A DNA stretch of 49,148 nt from CAZNKU01 sp045541135 (GTDB lineage: Bacteria; Bacillota; Clostridia; Monoglobales; Firm-18). Position numbers and translations under genes: made by a program. Under the pieces are notes generated by a model. That model saw nothing but the letters and a program-made list of their open reading frames with translations. It made no database searches and was not told where the DNA came from. Position 1 is the stretch's first letter. Each line of letters begins with the position of its first letter. Positions 1 through 8,728 of the stretch are shown here, one piece after another. Where the stretch lies: contig JAZQIO010000060.1 of NCBI GenBank assembly GCA_045541135.1, positions 1-49,148 on the forward strand. The letters run 5' to 3'.

Positions 1-400
1 TGGTAGGGTTCGGCGATTTTCGACGAACCATTTTGTATATTAGCGGTATGTCGCAAGCGCCATACCCTACCAAAAACCTCGAAACGATTTGCAATCCCTC
101 ACTATACGGCGTATTGACTTATGGGAAACTTTGTGCTCATCTGTGGCACATACTTTCCCACGAAAAAACAAGTCTGTGGCGGAGGTTTAGAAAATGTATG
201 CGAAAGTGCAGTAATTGTGCCGTAAAACCGCACGCATCATTTCCCTCTGCAGGCGTGCGGTTTTAGGGACTCTGAGCGAAAAGTCGCGAATATTCCCGAC
301 GGCTCAATTACAAACTAAGCTATTACTTTTTCTTACCGACAGAGCCGACTTGAAGTTTTTTGGGTACTTTTTCCAAAAAAAGTACCCCGTCGGAGACATT
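1..400. repeat. Left copy of window-terminal inverted composite repeat
   Basis: No convincing gene lies here; the two short reading frames have no recognisable protein character. Read on the minus strand, the order is: a hairpin related to GGGTAC...GTACCC followed by CCGTCGGAGACAT (362-399), a two-hairpin unit (223-300), then a 39-bp block (79-117). The same order appears on the plus strand at 48692-49029. The 39-bp blocks match at 37 of 39 positions. A further hairpin lies at 5-35. Function unknown. Confidence 0.75.
223..265 (+). repeat. Covarying hairpin, copy 1
   Basis: A perfect 13-bp stem (TAAAACCGCACGC at 223-235, GCGTGCGGTTTTA at 253-265) encloses a 17-nt loop, ATCATTTCCCTCTGCAG. A weaker second hairpin follows (GGGA...TTCCC, 266-296). 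Copies 2 (49049-49091) and 3 (48891-48933, opposite strand) have the same stem length, loop length and loop consensus, but different, mutually compensating inner stem bases. Confidence 0.8.
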
Positions 401-565
401 ATAAAAAGGATAGCAATGTAATTACTATCCTTAACAGTACACTTCATATGGCATTGGGATTTTTATGAATAATTAATAATGGTTAATTATTCATTATGGT
501 AGATAAATTGCGTTTATCTTTTTAAAAAGGAACACATACGTTATCAACTATCAATTAATTTTATA
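401..565. other. Gene-free leader with AT-rich hairpin
   Basis: This spacer lies between the terminal repeat and the lacI promoter. It holds a perfect 12-bp hairpin (465-476 paired with 483-494, loop TAATGG). I see no coding potential. Confidence 0.5.
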
Positions 566-594
566 TTGACAAAGTTAATGCCTTATGCTAAACT
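566..594 (+). promoter_or_regulatory. Sigma-A promoter of the LacI-family gene
   Basis: A -35 box TTGACA (566-571) and a -10 box TAAACT (589-594) are separated by 17 nt. They lie 22 nt upstream of the start codon, with AAGGAG at 603-608 as ribosome site. Confidence 0.75.
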
Positions 595-616
595 AGTTGA
601 GTAAGGAGCGTTTATT

Positions 617-1630
617 ATGAAATACTCACTTGATAAAATTGCAAAAGAGCTTGGAATAAGTAAATCTACAGTATCCTTAATTTTAAACGGTCATGCTTCG
701 GAAAGACGCATCAGTGCCGAACTTGAAAAGAAGGTAAGGGACTTTTGCGACAAGGTGGGCTATGTTCCTAACATTAATGCAAAACGTGCAAGCAGTAAGT
801 ATGTTAAAAACGTAGGTTTTTTAATTAATCAGAATTTACTAAGCTCAGGGCATAATCCTTTTTCGGATCAGAATACAAGCGAAATTACAGGCGGTATTGT
901 TTCAGCGGCTACTAATGAGGGGTTTCGTGTTACAATTCAGTTCTGTAATGAAGATACTAAAGAATCTGAAATTTTAGAATGGCTCCGAAATCGTGAAATT
1001 GACGGTCTTATATACTATGCCTATTCTTTTGACGAAAGCTGGCATCAGAAATTTGTGGATGAAAACAGGCACGTTGTGGGTATCGGCATTGAACCTACCG
1101 ATGGAATATCTACAGTCAATATAGATAATGTAGGAATAATGAAGCAGATGTGCAATGCCATTATTGCAACCGGTAAAAAAAAGTTTGCCTATTTTGCAGG
1201 TTATGAAGACAGTTATGTTTCTGTACAGCGTCTTGCGGGACTTAAAGAGGCTCTGGCAGAAAATAATCTTTCCTTATATAATATAGTTTACGCAAACTAT
1301 TCCGAGGATGATGCTTATAAAAAGGCATTGACTATGGATGTTGATGGAGATGTAATCGTGTGTGCTAATGACGACATGGCTATTGGTGTAATTCGCGCCT
1401 TAAAGGAAAGAGGAATTGATGTTCCGGGTCAGATAAGTGTAACAGGTGCGGACAACATACGCGTGTGTGAATATATTTCACCGTCTATTACTACAATCGA
1501 CAATATGAATGCCGTTTTGGGTGTGTGTGCTTTTGATGAGCTGTTGAAGCTTATAAAAGGCGAAAAGCATTCCAACACGGTTATAGCAAGTAAGATTATC
1601 GCAAGGGAATCCTGCGAAATCGATATATAA
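617..1630 (+). CDS. LacI-family transcriptional regulator
   Basis: The 337-residue protein has a standard LacI layout. The N-terminal HTH (YSLDKIAKELGISKSTVSLILNG, about residues 3-25) is followed by a hinge (about 45-60) and a periplasmic-binding-like sugar-sensing domain (about 65-335), including the usual VTGADNIRVCEYISPSITTI region. It has its own promoter and a good ribosome site. It leads a run of carbohydrate-active genes and most likely represses that operon in response to a sugar ligand that cannot be named from sequence. A palindrome just after it (1675-1690) is a candidate operator. Confidence 0.93.
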   Translation: MKYSLDKIAKELGISKSTVSLILNGHASERRISAELEKKVRDFCDKVGYVPNINAKRASSKYVKNVGFLINQNLLSSGHNPFSDQNTSEITGGIVSAATNEGFRVTIQFCNEDTKESEILEWLRNREIDGLIYYAYSFDESWHQKFVDENRHVVGIGIEPTDGISTVNIDNVGIMKQMCNAIIATGKKKFAYFAGYEDSYVSVQRLAGLKEALAENNLSLYNIVYANYSEDDAYKKALTMDVDGDVIVCANDDMAIGVIRALKERGIDVPGQISVTGADNIRVCEYISPSITTIDNMNAVLGVCAFDELLKLIKGEKHSNTVIASKIIARESCEIDI

Positions 1631-1640
1631 TTTAATATTA

Positions 1641-1661
1641 CAGCAATACACTGTATTGCTG
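1641..1661 (+). terminator. Hairpin after the LacI gene
   Basis: CAGCAATAC and GTATTGCTG form a perfect 9-bp stem with a 3-nt loop right after the lacI stop. The following tract is AT-rich rather than a clean U run, so it may be a weak or conditional terminator before the catabolic operon. Confidence 0.5.
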
Positions 1662-1674
1662 ATATATTTTATAT

Positions 1675-1690
1675 GCAAAACGGGTTTTGC
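1675..1690 (+). promoter_or_regulatory. Candidate LacI-family operator palindrome
   Basis: GCAAAACGGGTTTTGC is a 16-bp two-fold palindrome with a GG centre, located between lacI and the dehydrogenase gene. Size and position fit a LacI-family operator. No second identical copy was found upstream of lacI. Confidence 0.45.
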
Positions 1691-1719
1691 AAAACATAAT
1701 AAAAGAAAGAGGGATACAT

Positions 1720-2787
1720 ATGGATTACAAAAAGACCAGAGCAGTAGTTATTGAAAGACCTTACTACGCAAATTTACGTGAAATTCAGCTTACAGAGCCT
1801 AAAGACGATGCTTTTATAGCAAAGACTCTTTACAGTTCAATTTCTACAGGTACAGATATGAAAACTTATAAGGGTATGCAGCATCCTGAACAGTGCTATT
1901 ATCCACTTGTACCGGGTTATGAAACAATGGGTGTAGTTGTGGAAGTTCCAAAGGAAGGCGCAGACCTTAGCAGAATTCCTGAAAGTGCACGTCAGCTTAA
2001 AGTAGGCGACAGAGTTATGATTAACGAATGCAGAAAGTACGGTGATGTTTGTGCAGCATGGGGTGGCGGCAGTGAATATACCGTAAAGGATAGCTTTACA
2101 ACAAATGACCAATTTGACTATATGGTTAAAGTTCCCGACAATGTAACAGATGTTCAGGCGGTTTTGGCTTATCTTGCTTGTGTACCTCTAAAGGGTATTA
2201 AGAGAATGACTCTTCGTCCTAACGAAACAATCGTTGTTGTAGGCGCAGGTATGGTTGGTATTTCTGCAATTCAGGAGCTTAAGATTTTGGAGCCTACTTT
2301 GAAAGTTATCTGCATTGAATGCAATGCTTTCCGCAGAAGTATTGCTGAAAATTACGCTGATTTGGTTGTTTCTCCTGAAGAAGCTGTTGATAAAATAAGC
2401 GAATTTACAAATGGCAAAATGGCAGACCAGCTTATGGAATGCTCGGGTAATCCTGAAGTTGTAGGAACTCTACATAAATATATTAAAGATGGAGGATGGG
2501 AAGATGACGACCGTCCTGCACACATTCATTTGCAGGGTGATTATCCTGACAAGATTATTTTCGACCACTATCACAGATGGTTTGTAAAGAACGCTACAAT
2601 TACTATGACTTGCGCACTTCGTGCAGGTTGCAAGGAGCAGGTTTTGCAGTGGATTTCAGAAGGTAAGTTTGACACAAGCAAATTGCCAATTGAAATATGG
2701 CCTGTAACAAAGTGTAAGGAAGCTTTTGAATACCTTAATGAAAAGGGTGCAGACGTATTTAAAATTGTATTTGATTGGAGTAAATAA
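1720..2787 (+). CDS. Zinc-type alcohol/polyol dehydrogenase (MDR superfamily)
   Basis: The 355-residue medium-chain dehydrogenase has an N-terminal GroES-like domain (about 10-150) and a Rossmann NAD(P)-binding domain with VVVGAGMVG near residue 180. The usual cluster of four structural-zinc cysteines is not evident, as in BchC-like MDR proteins. I chose the ATG at 1720 rather than an upstream in-frame TTG because it follows a GA-rich ribosome site (AAAGAAAGAGGGA). It is first in a run of closely spaced genes (2 nt before the next) and probably oxidises or reduces a sugar derived from the imported polysaccharide. The substrate is unknown. Confidence 0.85.
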   Translation: MDYKKTRAVVIERPYYANLREIQLTEPKDDAFIAKTLYSSISTGTDMKTYKGMQHPEQCYYPLVPGYETMGVVVEVPKEGADLSRIPESARQLKVGDRVMINECRKYGDVCAAWGGGSEYTVKDSFTTNDQFDYMVKVPDNVTDVQAVLAYLACVPLKGIKRMTLRPNETIVVVGAGMVGISAIQELKILEPTLKVICIECNAFRRSIAENYADLVVSPEEAVDKISEFTNGKMADQLMECSGNPEVVGTLHKYIKDGGWEDDDRPAHIHLQGDYPDKIIFDHYHRWFVKNATITMTCALRAGCKEQVLQWISEGKFDTSKLPIEIWPVTKCKEAFEYLNEKGADVFKIVFDWSK

Positions 2788-2789
2788 AA

Positions 2790-3407
2790 ATGAAAAAAGT
2801 AATGCTTATAGGCGATTCAATCAGATTAAATTATCAATCTGTGGTTGAAGATGAGCTACGGGGAGAATATTCTGTCTGGGCACCGAAAGAAAATTGCAGA
2901 TTTGCTAAATACACATTAGTTGAATTGAAAAGATATATTGCTGCCTTTTCAAAGGAAGAAACTGAAAATACAGATCAGGCAAAGCTTACTCCTACTATAG
3001 ATGTAAAAGATAATTTAATCAAACCGGATATTATACATTGGAACAACGGTCTTTGGGATACAGGAATTACATTTGAAGAAGATGGCCCACTTACACCAAT
3101 AGATGAATATATAAGAGATATGTCAATAATTCTTCGTGAGCTTCGTAAAATGACAGATAAAGTCATTTTTGCTACAATAACTCCCGTAAAACCCGGAACA
3201 CATCAGGATAATGATGTTATTCAGGAGTATAACAGGCGAATAATTGAATTTATGAAGAGTGAAAATGTTGTAATAAATGACTTGGGTGCTTTAGTGTCCG
3301 AAAATATTGACGAATACATCTGCGAGGACAAGATTCATCTTTCCGAAAAAGGTAAAGAGCTTTGCGGTAAGGCAGTTGCAAAATGTATAAGAGAAATTGA
3401 TGATTAA
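2790..3407 (+). CDS. SGNH/GDSL-family hydrolase
   Basis: The 205-residue protein has the SGNH block I serine in GDSIR (about residues 8-12), an internal Asn-rich block (HWNNGLWDT) and the C-terminal Asp/His block (EDKIHLSEKG). There is no signal peptide, so it is cytoplasmic. It starts 2 nt after the dehydrogenase with its ribosome site inside that gene, indicating one transcript. By context it may remove acetyl or other ester groups from sugars released from a decorated glycan. Confidence 0.85.
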   Translation: MKKVMLIGDSIRLNYQSVVEDELRGEYSVWAPKENCRFAKYTLVELKRYIAAFSKEETENTDQAKLTPTIDVKDNLIKPDIIHWNNGLWDTGITFEEDGPLTPIDEYIRDMSIILRELRKMTDKVIFATITPVKPGTHQDNDVIQEYNRRIIEFMKSENVVINDLGALVSENIDEYICEDKIHLSEKGKELCGKAVAKCIREIDD

Positions 3408-3419
3408 GGATGATATATT

Positions 3420-4226
3420 ATGAAATACGGTAGTGCAGCTTGGGGATTTCGGGAATTACCCCTTGAAAAAAGATTGGAAATAACAAAAAATTGCGGTCTT
3501 ACCATTCACGAAATGGGAATTGAAAATGCCGATACCGATGTAAAATTAGGCGACAGTGTTGATGAAATAAAAGCTTTGTATGCAAAATACGGTATCGAAC
3601 TTGTTTGTGCCGCAACAGGTAATGATTTTACAAATGGTAACAAGGATGACATAGAAAAGCTTAAAAAAGTAATCGATATGTGTTCAAAACTTGGGGTTAA
3701 ATACCTTCGTATATTTGCAGGCTTTTCTCCTGTTGAAGATGTCGTTGGTGAGCGTTGGGACGTTATGATTGAAGCCCTTACGGAAATTGGTAACTATTCA
3801 AAGGACACAGGCGTTACACTTGCTGTTGAAACACACGGCGGTGTAAACGGCTTTGACGACGGTGTTGAGCATTTTTATTCAACTTCTACAAAGCCCGAAA
3901 CCCTGAAAAAGATTATGGAACAAATTCCAAAAAACGTGTATTTCAATTATGACCCTGCAAATATTTATGCAGTAGGCATTAAAAATCCTGATGAAATATA
4001 TCAGATGATAAAAGACAGAGTGGCATATGCTCACTTTAAGGACTTTGCAACACTTCCCTCGGGACATTTACTTCCTGCAGCTTGCGGTGAAAGTGATATG
4101 GACTGGAATGCAATTCTGGACGGCATCGGTGACCGTGATATGATTGCGGTTTTTGAATATGAAATTCCCGATGATTTGGAAGACGGTTTAAACAGATGCT
4201 ATAATTATATTAAAAATTTAAAATAA
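3420..4226 (+). CDS. Sugar phosphate isomerase/epimerase (AP-endonuclease-2-like TIM barrel)
   Basis: The 268-residue protein resembles the xylose-isomerase-like TIM-barrel family. Metal-binding acidic/His positions are visible in LAVETHGGV (about 137-145), YFNYDPANIY (about 176-185), AYAHFKDF (about 201-208) and VFEYEIP near the end. The ribosome site is AAGGATGA and the preceding gene is 12 nt away. It probably interconverts a ketose/aldose or uronate intermediate of the polysaccharide pathway. Confidence 0.85.
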   Translation: MKYGSAAWGFRELPLEKRLEITKNCGLTIHEMGIENADTDVKLGDSVDEIKALYAKYGIELVCAATGNDFTNGNKDDIEKLKKVIDMCSKLGVKYLRIFAGFSPVEDVVGERWDVMIEALTEIGNYSKDTGVTLAVETHGGVNGFDDGVEHFYSTSTKPETLKKIMEQIPKNVYFNYDPANIYAVGIKNPDEIYQMIKDRVAYAHFKDFATLPSGHLLPAACGESDMDWNAILDGIGDRDMIAVFEYEIPDDLEDGLNRCYNYIKNLK

Positions 4227-4238
4227 AGGAGATTTAAA

Positions 4239-5609
4239 ATGAAACCAAAGGTAATATTTATGCCGCATGCGAATATTCAGTATTCACAGCTGGCACCTGA
4301 AAAAAGATTGTGGGTTATGAAAAACTGTTACGAAAAGCTATTCGACTTAATTGACGGTGGGGATTATAAAATAGCTTTCGAAGCAAGCGGTATCACAATT
4401 GACGAAATGGCAAAACAAGCTCCCGAAGTATTGGCTAAACTTAAAAAGCTTGTACAGGAAGGTAAGGTTGAACCTGTATCATCACCGTACATTCACTTTA
4501 TGCTAAGCAATATTCCAAAAGAAGTTTGCGTTCATTCCCTGAAGCATTCTCTTGATGTTTGGGAACAGCACGTTGGCAAACGTCCGAAAATCGGTTGGAA
4601 TCCCGAATGCGGTTGGGCAAGCTATATTCCTGATGTTTATAAGGAATGTGGGCTTGAAGCATTGGTTATGGATGCAGATTCATTGATGCTTTCATTCGAT
4701 GAAATCAGAAAGGCAACAGGTCTTGAATTTGACGTACAGGGCCATTCAAACAAAAACCACCTGTTCAAAATTGAGGAATACATAAAGGATAAGCCTGATT
4801 TCTTGAAATTCATCACAAACCCATCAGTTGCACCTAACGGTTTAAAAATGATTTTCCGTAGTGACTGTATGGCTAACCTTCTTCTTTGGTACCTAATGGG
4901 TGCAACAGAAGGTATGCGTGAAGAACCTATCAATATGGGTGAAATTAAAAATATGCTTGCAAACTGGAAGGAAAGAATTGCACAGACAGGCTCTTTCATT
5001 ATGCCTTATGCTGAAGATGCTGAATACATTGGCAGTAGTGCATATTTCTATGTTAAGCAGTTCAATCAGGCAAGATTCTTTGAAGAAGAACCTGACAGCG
5101 TAGTTCGTTTCAAAGAAATCATGGATGCTGCAATTGAAGCAGGTTATGAAATGGCTACTCCTTCAGAAGTTTTGGCAAATGGTAATGTAATCGAAAACGG
5201 CTATGTTGATAATATTGAAAACGGTGTTGCTTGGCACGGCGGTACAGCTAAGGCTTGGGCAAACACAGAATATTCAAGAATTATGGACCCTGTTTGTATG
5301 TCCATGCTTGTTGGTATCAATGCAGTAAAGGAAAAAATCGGAGAATGTGACGAACTTGATAATGCTATGAAAGCGTTGGCAAGTGCATGGGTTTCAGACT
5401 CCAGATGGCCACCTGCACCTACATCACCGGGCAGATTTAATGTACGTGAAAGTCTTGATGATATGTATAAGGTTAACGATTGCATTGAGGCTGCTATGGA
5501 AAAAGGCGGTATTGCTGAAAAACGCGGTTTGTACTCTCCAAACCTTATGAAAACACAGATTAAAGCTATTGACGACAAACTAATGGAGTTGACTTATTTT
5601 GGTGAATAA
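4239..5609 (+). CDS. GH57-like glycoside hydrolase-family protein
   Basis: The 456-residue protein has several GH57-type landmarks: an N-terminal MPHANIQYSQL strand, WNPECGW (about 113-119, matching the W.PE.G. block), PYAEDAEYIG (about 251-260, matching the block with the catalytic Asp) and a C-terminal WHGGTAKAW block. No signal peptide is present, so it would act inside the cell on imported oligosaccharides. The start has a clear AAAGGAGA site. Assignment to the GH57/polysaccharide-deacetylase-like (beta/alpha)7 superfamily is fairly firm; activity and substrate are not determined. Confidence 0.7.
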   Translation: MKPKVIFMPHANIQYSQLAPEKRLWVMKNCYEKLFDLIDGGDYKIAFEASGITIDEMAKQAPEVLAKLKKLVQEGKVEPVSSPYIHFMLSNIPKEVCVHSLKHSLDVWEQHVGKRPKIGWNPECGWASYIPDVYKECGLEALVMDADSLMLSFDEIRKATGLEFDVQGHSNKNHLFKIEEYIKDKPDFLKFITNPSVAPNGLKMIFRSDCMANLLLWYLMGATEGMREEPINMGEIKNMLANWKERIAQTGSFIMPYAEDAEYIGSSAYFYVKQFNQARFFEEEPDSVVRFKEIMDAAIEAGYEMATPSEVLANGNVIENGYVDNIENGVAWHGGTAKAWANTEYSRIMDPVCMSMLVGINAVKEKIGECDELDNAMKALASAWVSDSRWPPAPTSPGRFNVRESLDDMYKVNDCIEAAMEKGGIAEKRGLYSPNLMKTQIKAIDDKLMELTYFGE

Positions 5610-6564
5610 ACCTGAACTTATCCATTTTCAATTAACAAGAAACTGTAATTTAAGATGTTATTTCTGTGGTCAATGGGGAAAAAAGGGATTCTTTTCCGGT
5701 GCCGATGGAAATGCAATGTCCCTTGACGACTGGAAAAAGCTTGCCATTGATATAAAAGAAACATACACTCCTCTGCCTCATATAATTTTGTGGGGTGGGG
5801 AGCCTTTGGTGTGCCCGTATTTTGATGAACTTGTACAGTTTTTGAAGGAACAGGGCTTTACTTTAGGTATGATAACAAACGGTGTGCTTTTGGATACGCA
5901 TATGGAAATATGTAAATCTTCCTTTAAAAAGATTTATGTTTCCGTTGACGGGCCGGAGGATGTTCATGACCAAATACGTGGAAAGGGCGTATACAAAAAA
6001 GTAATTGCCAATTTGAATGAACTTTCAAACTCTGATGTATACGTTACGGTTTCAAGCGTTTTGTCGCCGACACTGCCGGATAGGCTGGACGAGTTTATCG
6101 AAATAATAGAAAACAGCGGGGCAGACGAGCTTCTGCTTCAAAATTACATCCGTGTTTCAAATGCTGAAGCGGATGAATATAAAAAGTGGATGATGGACAG
6201 CTTTAACATAAAAGCTACAGAAATAGATTCGTGGATAACAGAATTACCCAAGGATTATGAAGTGAAAAAGGAACAGGCAATTGAAAGAATAAAAAACAGA
6301 GAAAATAAAATTCTTGTTAAATATCTTCCGCATATTGCAGATGAATGTGTATGTGTGTCGGCAAACAAGCATATACATATTTCCTGGAACGGCAATGTTT
6401 TATACTGTACGGATTTTTACGATTTCAGTGCAGGAAATGTAAAGGAAAATCATATTGATGAAATATTCAATAATGAAATTTCCGAAGCTTATCGCAAAGA
6501 GGTAATGAACAATCCTACCTGCAAGCATTGTTCCTGGAGAACAAAAAAAGAATATTGGTTATAA
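5599..6564 (+). CDS. Radical SAM protein with SPASM-like C-terminus
   Basis: The radical SAM motif C-N-L-R-C-Y-F-C is at about residues 16-23 after an HFQLTRN strand. GGEPL (about 66-70) and the SVDGPEDVHDQIRG region follow the usual sulfatase-maturase/PqqE-like layout. A C-terminal Cys-rich tail (CVC, YCTDF, CKHCSW) suggests a SPASM/twitch auxiliary cluster. The start is TTG (or GTG at 5602), preceded by GGAG and overlapping the previous stop, so it is translationally coupled. No sulfatase or small peptide substrate is visible nearby, so its target is unknown. Confidence 0.85.
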   Translation: MVNKPELIHFQLTRNCNLRCYFCGQWGKKGFFSGADGNAMSLDDWKKLAIDIKETYTPLPHIILWGGEPLVCPYFDELVQFLKEQGFTLGMITNGVLLDTHMEICKSSFKKIYVSVDGPEDVHDQIRGKGVYKKVIANLNELSNSDVYVTVSSVLSPTLPDRLDEFIEIIENSGADELLLQNYIRVSNAEADEYKKWMMDSFNIKATEIDSWITELPKDYEVKKEQAIERIKNRENKILVKYLPHIADECVCVSANKHIHISWNGNVLYCTDFYDFSAGNVKENHIDEIFNNEISEAYRKEVMNNPTCKHCSWRTKKEYWL

Positions 6565-6569
6565 TATTC

Positions 6570-6605
6570 AGCCTGTAAAATCAGTGGATTTTACAGGCTT
6601 TTTTG
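6570..6605 (+). terminator. Intrinsic terminator after the radical SAM gene
   Basis: AGCCTGTAAAATC and GATTTTACAGGCT form a 13-bp stem with loop AGTG, followed by a T run. It ends the 1720-6564 operon. Confidence 0.9.
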
Positions 6606-6607
6606 TA

Positions 6608-6636
6608 TTGCATTTTGATTTTTACTGTGCTATAAT
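6608..6636 (+). promoter_or_regulatory. Promoter of the lyase gene
   Basis: TTGCAT (6608-6613) and TATAAT (6631-6636) are spaced by 17 nt, directly after the upstream terminator, so the lyase and the following regulator form a separate transcription unit. Confidence 0.65.
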
Positions 6637-6684
6637 TAACACAAATAATGAATTTTCCGAAATTTCAATGTAGAGGTGTTTAAA

Positions 6685-8709
6685 ATGAGTATTATTTTAA
6701 CTAACAAACGTAAGGCGGAAATTAAAGAGCAAATCAAAACCGATAAGAGATTTGCACAACTTTGGAATGACTACATTGTAAGAGTAAAATCTTACACAAG
6801 CAATGAAAAAAATGAAATTGCACCAATGTATGACCGCACAAAGTGGTGGCATTATATCTGGGAACGTGTTGGAGATGCGGCTCTTGTTTATGCGGTAACA
6901 GGTGATGAAAAAGTAGGCGCATACGTTCACGACGTAACTATGGAAATGTATTCTCCGAAAAAATTTGCAGAATGGATAGGCCCATGGTTCAGAAAAGTTC
7001 AGGACCCGCCTGTTGGTATGCTTGAAACTGCACATATTTCCTGTGCAATATGTGCCGCATATGATATGTGTCCGGATTTATTCAGCGATGACGAAAAAGA
7101 AAAGATTGTAAGTTCACTTAAAGAAAGAATTTTACCTTGGTGCAAACGCTTTACTGATAATTTAACAAGCTTTGCAAACTGGAAGATGGTACTTCACAAC
7201 GGTTACACAACTGCCGCTTGTATTCTTGGGGATGAAGAAGCCGTTAAATATGCTGTTGATTACTTTAAGCTTGCGATTAAAGCTTATAATAAAGATTCAT
7301 ATGGTGAATCCGTTCAATATTCAAACTATGCCAGCCTGAACCTTGTACATTCCTATGAAATGCTGGTTGCATACAATCCTGAGCTTGCAAGTGAGCTTGA
7401 TTCGTCTTTTGAGCCAAATCTTATTAAGTGGTATGCCGCAAGCTTTATGTATATGAAGCCTATGAACGACCCTGACTGGGGTGACAAGGCATATCCCAGA
7501 ACAATGAACTTCGGCGACAGTGCAGCTATATTCCGTCCAAGCGGCGATGTGCTTATGCATGTTGCAAAGAGATTTGCGGACACACGCAAGGTTGAGGCAG
7601 GACTTGCTATGTGGCTTTTTGAAACTACATATAAGGAAGATTTAACGCCTTACGACTCATCAACATTCGGATTTTTCAATCAGTATCATTATCATACATT
7701 CATTAACTATGTTTCAACAGATGAGGTTAATCCTCTTTCACCGAAAGAAGCTGGAATGCCTTTGGTAAATACATTTGAAACAGGTACAATTGCCTATCGC
7801 AACAGCTGGGATAATCCAAAGCTTATTTTGGGTATTCAGGGCGGCTATGTGCCCAATCAGGCAACAGGTCACAGACATCAGGATCAGAACAGCTTTATTC
7901 TTGCATATAATAATGAAAGAATTCTTGCAGACCCCGGTCATTGCTGTTACAGACTTTACAGCTGGAAATTCTCAAAGACTGATGATTCCCATAACACCTG
8001 GACATTTGAAAAGGAAAATGGAGATATTTTGCATCAGACACCTGTAACAGGAAGCTTTGTAACAGAAGAAGGGCCTAAGCCGTCAATGAACAAGCTTGAA
8101 AGATGTGAAGTTATTGATAATCTTTTCATTTGTCAGAGCGACTGTGCAAAAGCTTACGGTGATGACATTGAAAAGGCACAGAGAACATGGCTTGCATTTG
8201 GTGACAATGCTGTGTTTATTGTGGATAGAATTAAGTCTAAGGTTCCTGTTAAGCCTATTACTCACTTTGTGTTTAATAACAGAGGTGAAAAGGACATTAC
8301 AGATGACAGAGTTTTTTACGGTAAACGTGTTGTGTTCAGAAGAAACGGCGTAGGCGTAAAATTCCTTCCTATGGATGTTGAAGGCTATGAAAATGAAATG
8401 AAAATGCATTGGGGATTTATGCACGATTGCTATCATCCGGAACCAAACAGACTTGGTCAGGGTAAGGAAGGCAGTGCTTTGATTTATAACTATAAACCAA
8501 CAGAATTTGTAACGGAGTATGTTGCAGTTTATGCAATTGTGTTTGACTCTGCAAATCATATAGGTCATTGGCATACACCTGACGTTGGCACAAATACATA
8601 TTATATGGAGCCCGGTGACAAAGTTGGTGGCTACAAGCTTTCCATTCAGACTGACGGAACTTTAAAGGCAGAGGATTTATACATTGGTAAGGATTACACT
8701 ATAGAATAA
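6685..8709 (+). CDS. Heparinase II/III-family polysaccharide lyase
   Basis: The 674-residue protein has an N-terminal alpha-helical toroid (about 1-300, Trp/Tyr rich) and a C-terminal beta-sandwich heparinase II/III domain (about 345-670). The signature is GHRHQDQNSF...LADPGHCCY (about 391-420). Family members cleave uronate-containing glycans (heparin/heparan, alginate and related) by beta-elimination. No signal peptide is present, so it probably acts on imported oligosaccharides. The ATG at 6685 follows AGAGGTG at the right distance; the GTG 9 nt upstream is part of that ribosome site. Substrate cannot be fixed from sequence. Confidence 0.88.
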   Translation: MSIILTNKRKAEIKEQIKTDKRFAQLWNDYIVRVKSYTSNEKNEIAPMYDRTKWWHYIWERVGDAALVYAVTGDEKVGAYVHDVTMEMYSPKKFAEWIGPWFRKVQDPPVGMLETAHISCAICAAYDMCPDLFSDDEKEKIVSSLKERILPWCKRFTDNLTSFANWKMVLHNGYTTAACILGDEEAVKYAVDYFKLAIKAYNKDSYGESVQYSNYASLNLVHSYEMLVAYNPELASELDSSFEPNLIKWYAASFMYMKPMNDPDWGDKAYPRTMNFGDSAAIFRPSGDVLMHVAKRFADTRKVEAGLAMWLFETTYKEDLTPYDSSTFGFFNQYHYHTFINYVSTDEVNPLSPKEAGMPLVNTFETGTIAYRNSWDNPKLILGIQGGYVPNQATGHRHQDQNSFILAYNNERILADPGHCCYRLYSWKFSKTDDSHNTWTFEKENGDILHQTPVTGSFVTEEGPKPSMNKLERCEVIDNLFICQSDCAKAYGDDIEKAQRTWLAFGDNAVFIVDRIKSKVPVKPITHFVFNNRGEKDITDDRVFYGKRVVFRRNGVGVKFLPMDVEGYENEMKMHWGFMHDCYHPEPNRLGQGKEGSALIYNYKPTEFVTEYVAVYAIVFDSANHIGHWHTPDVGTNTYYMEPGDKVGGYKLSIQTDGTLKAEDLYIGKDYTIE

Positions 8710-8728
8710 TGCTGAAAGGGAGTTTTGC

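Noticed and set aside
33..421. Two short plus-strand ORFs (77 and 68 residues)
   Set aside because: They run through the hairpin-rich terminal repeat, have no ribosome site, and encode no recognisable protein pattern.
8083..8574. 163-residue minus-strand ORF inside the lyase gene
   Set aside because: It is a shadow frame of the heparinase-type gene, which has clear domain motifs and a ribosome site.
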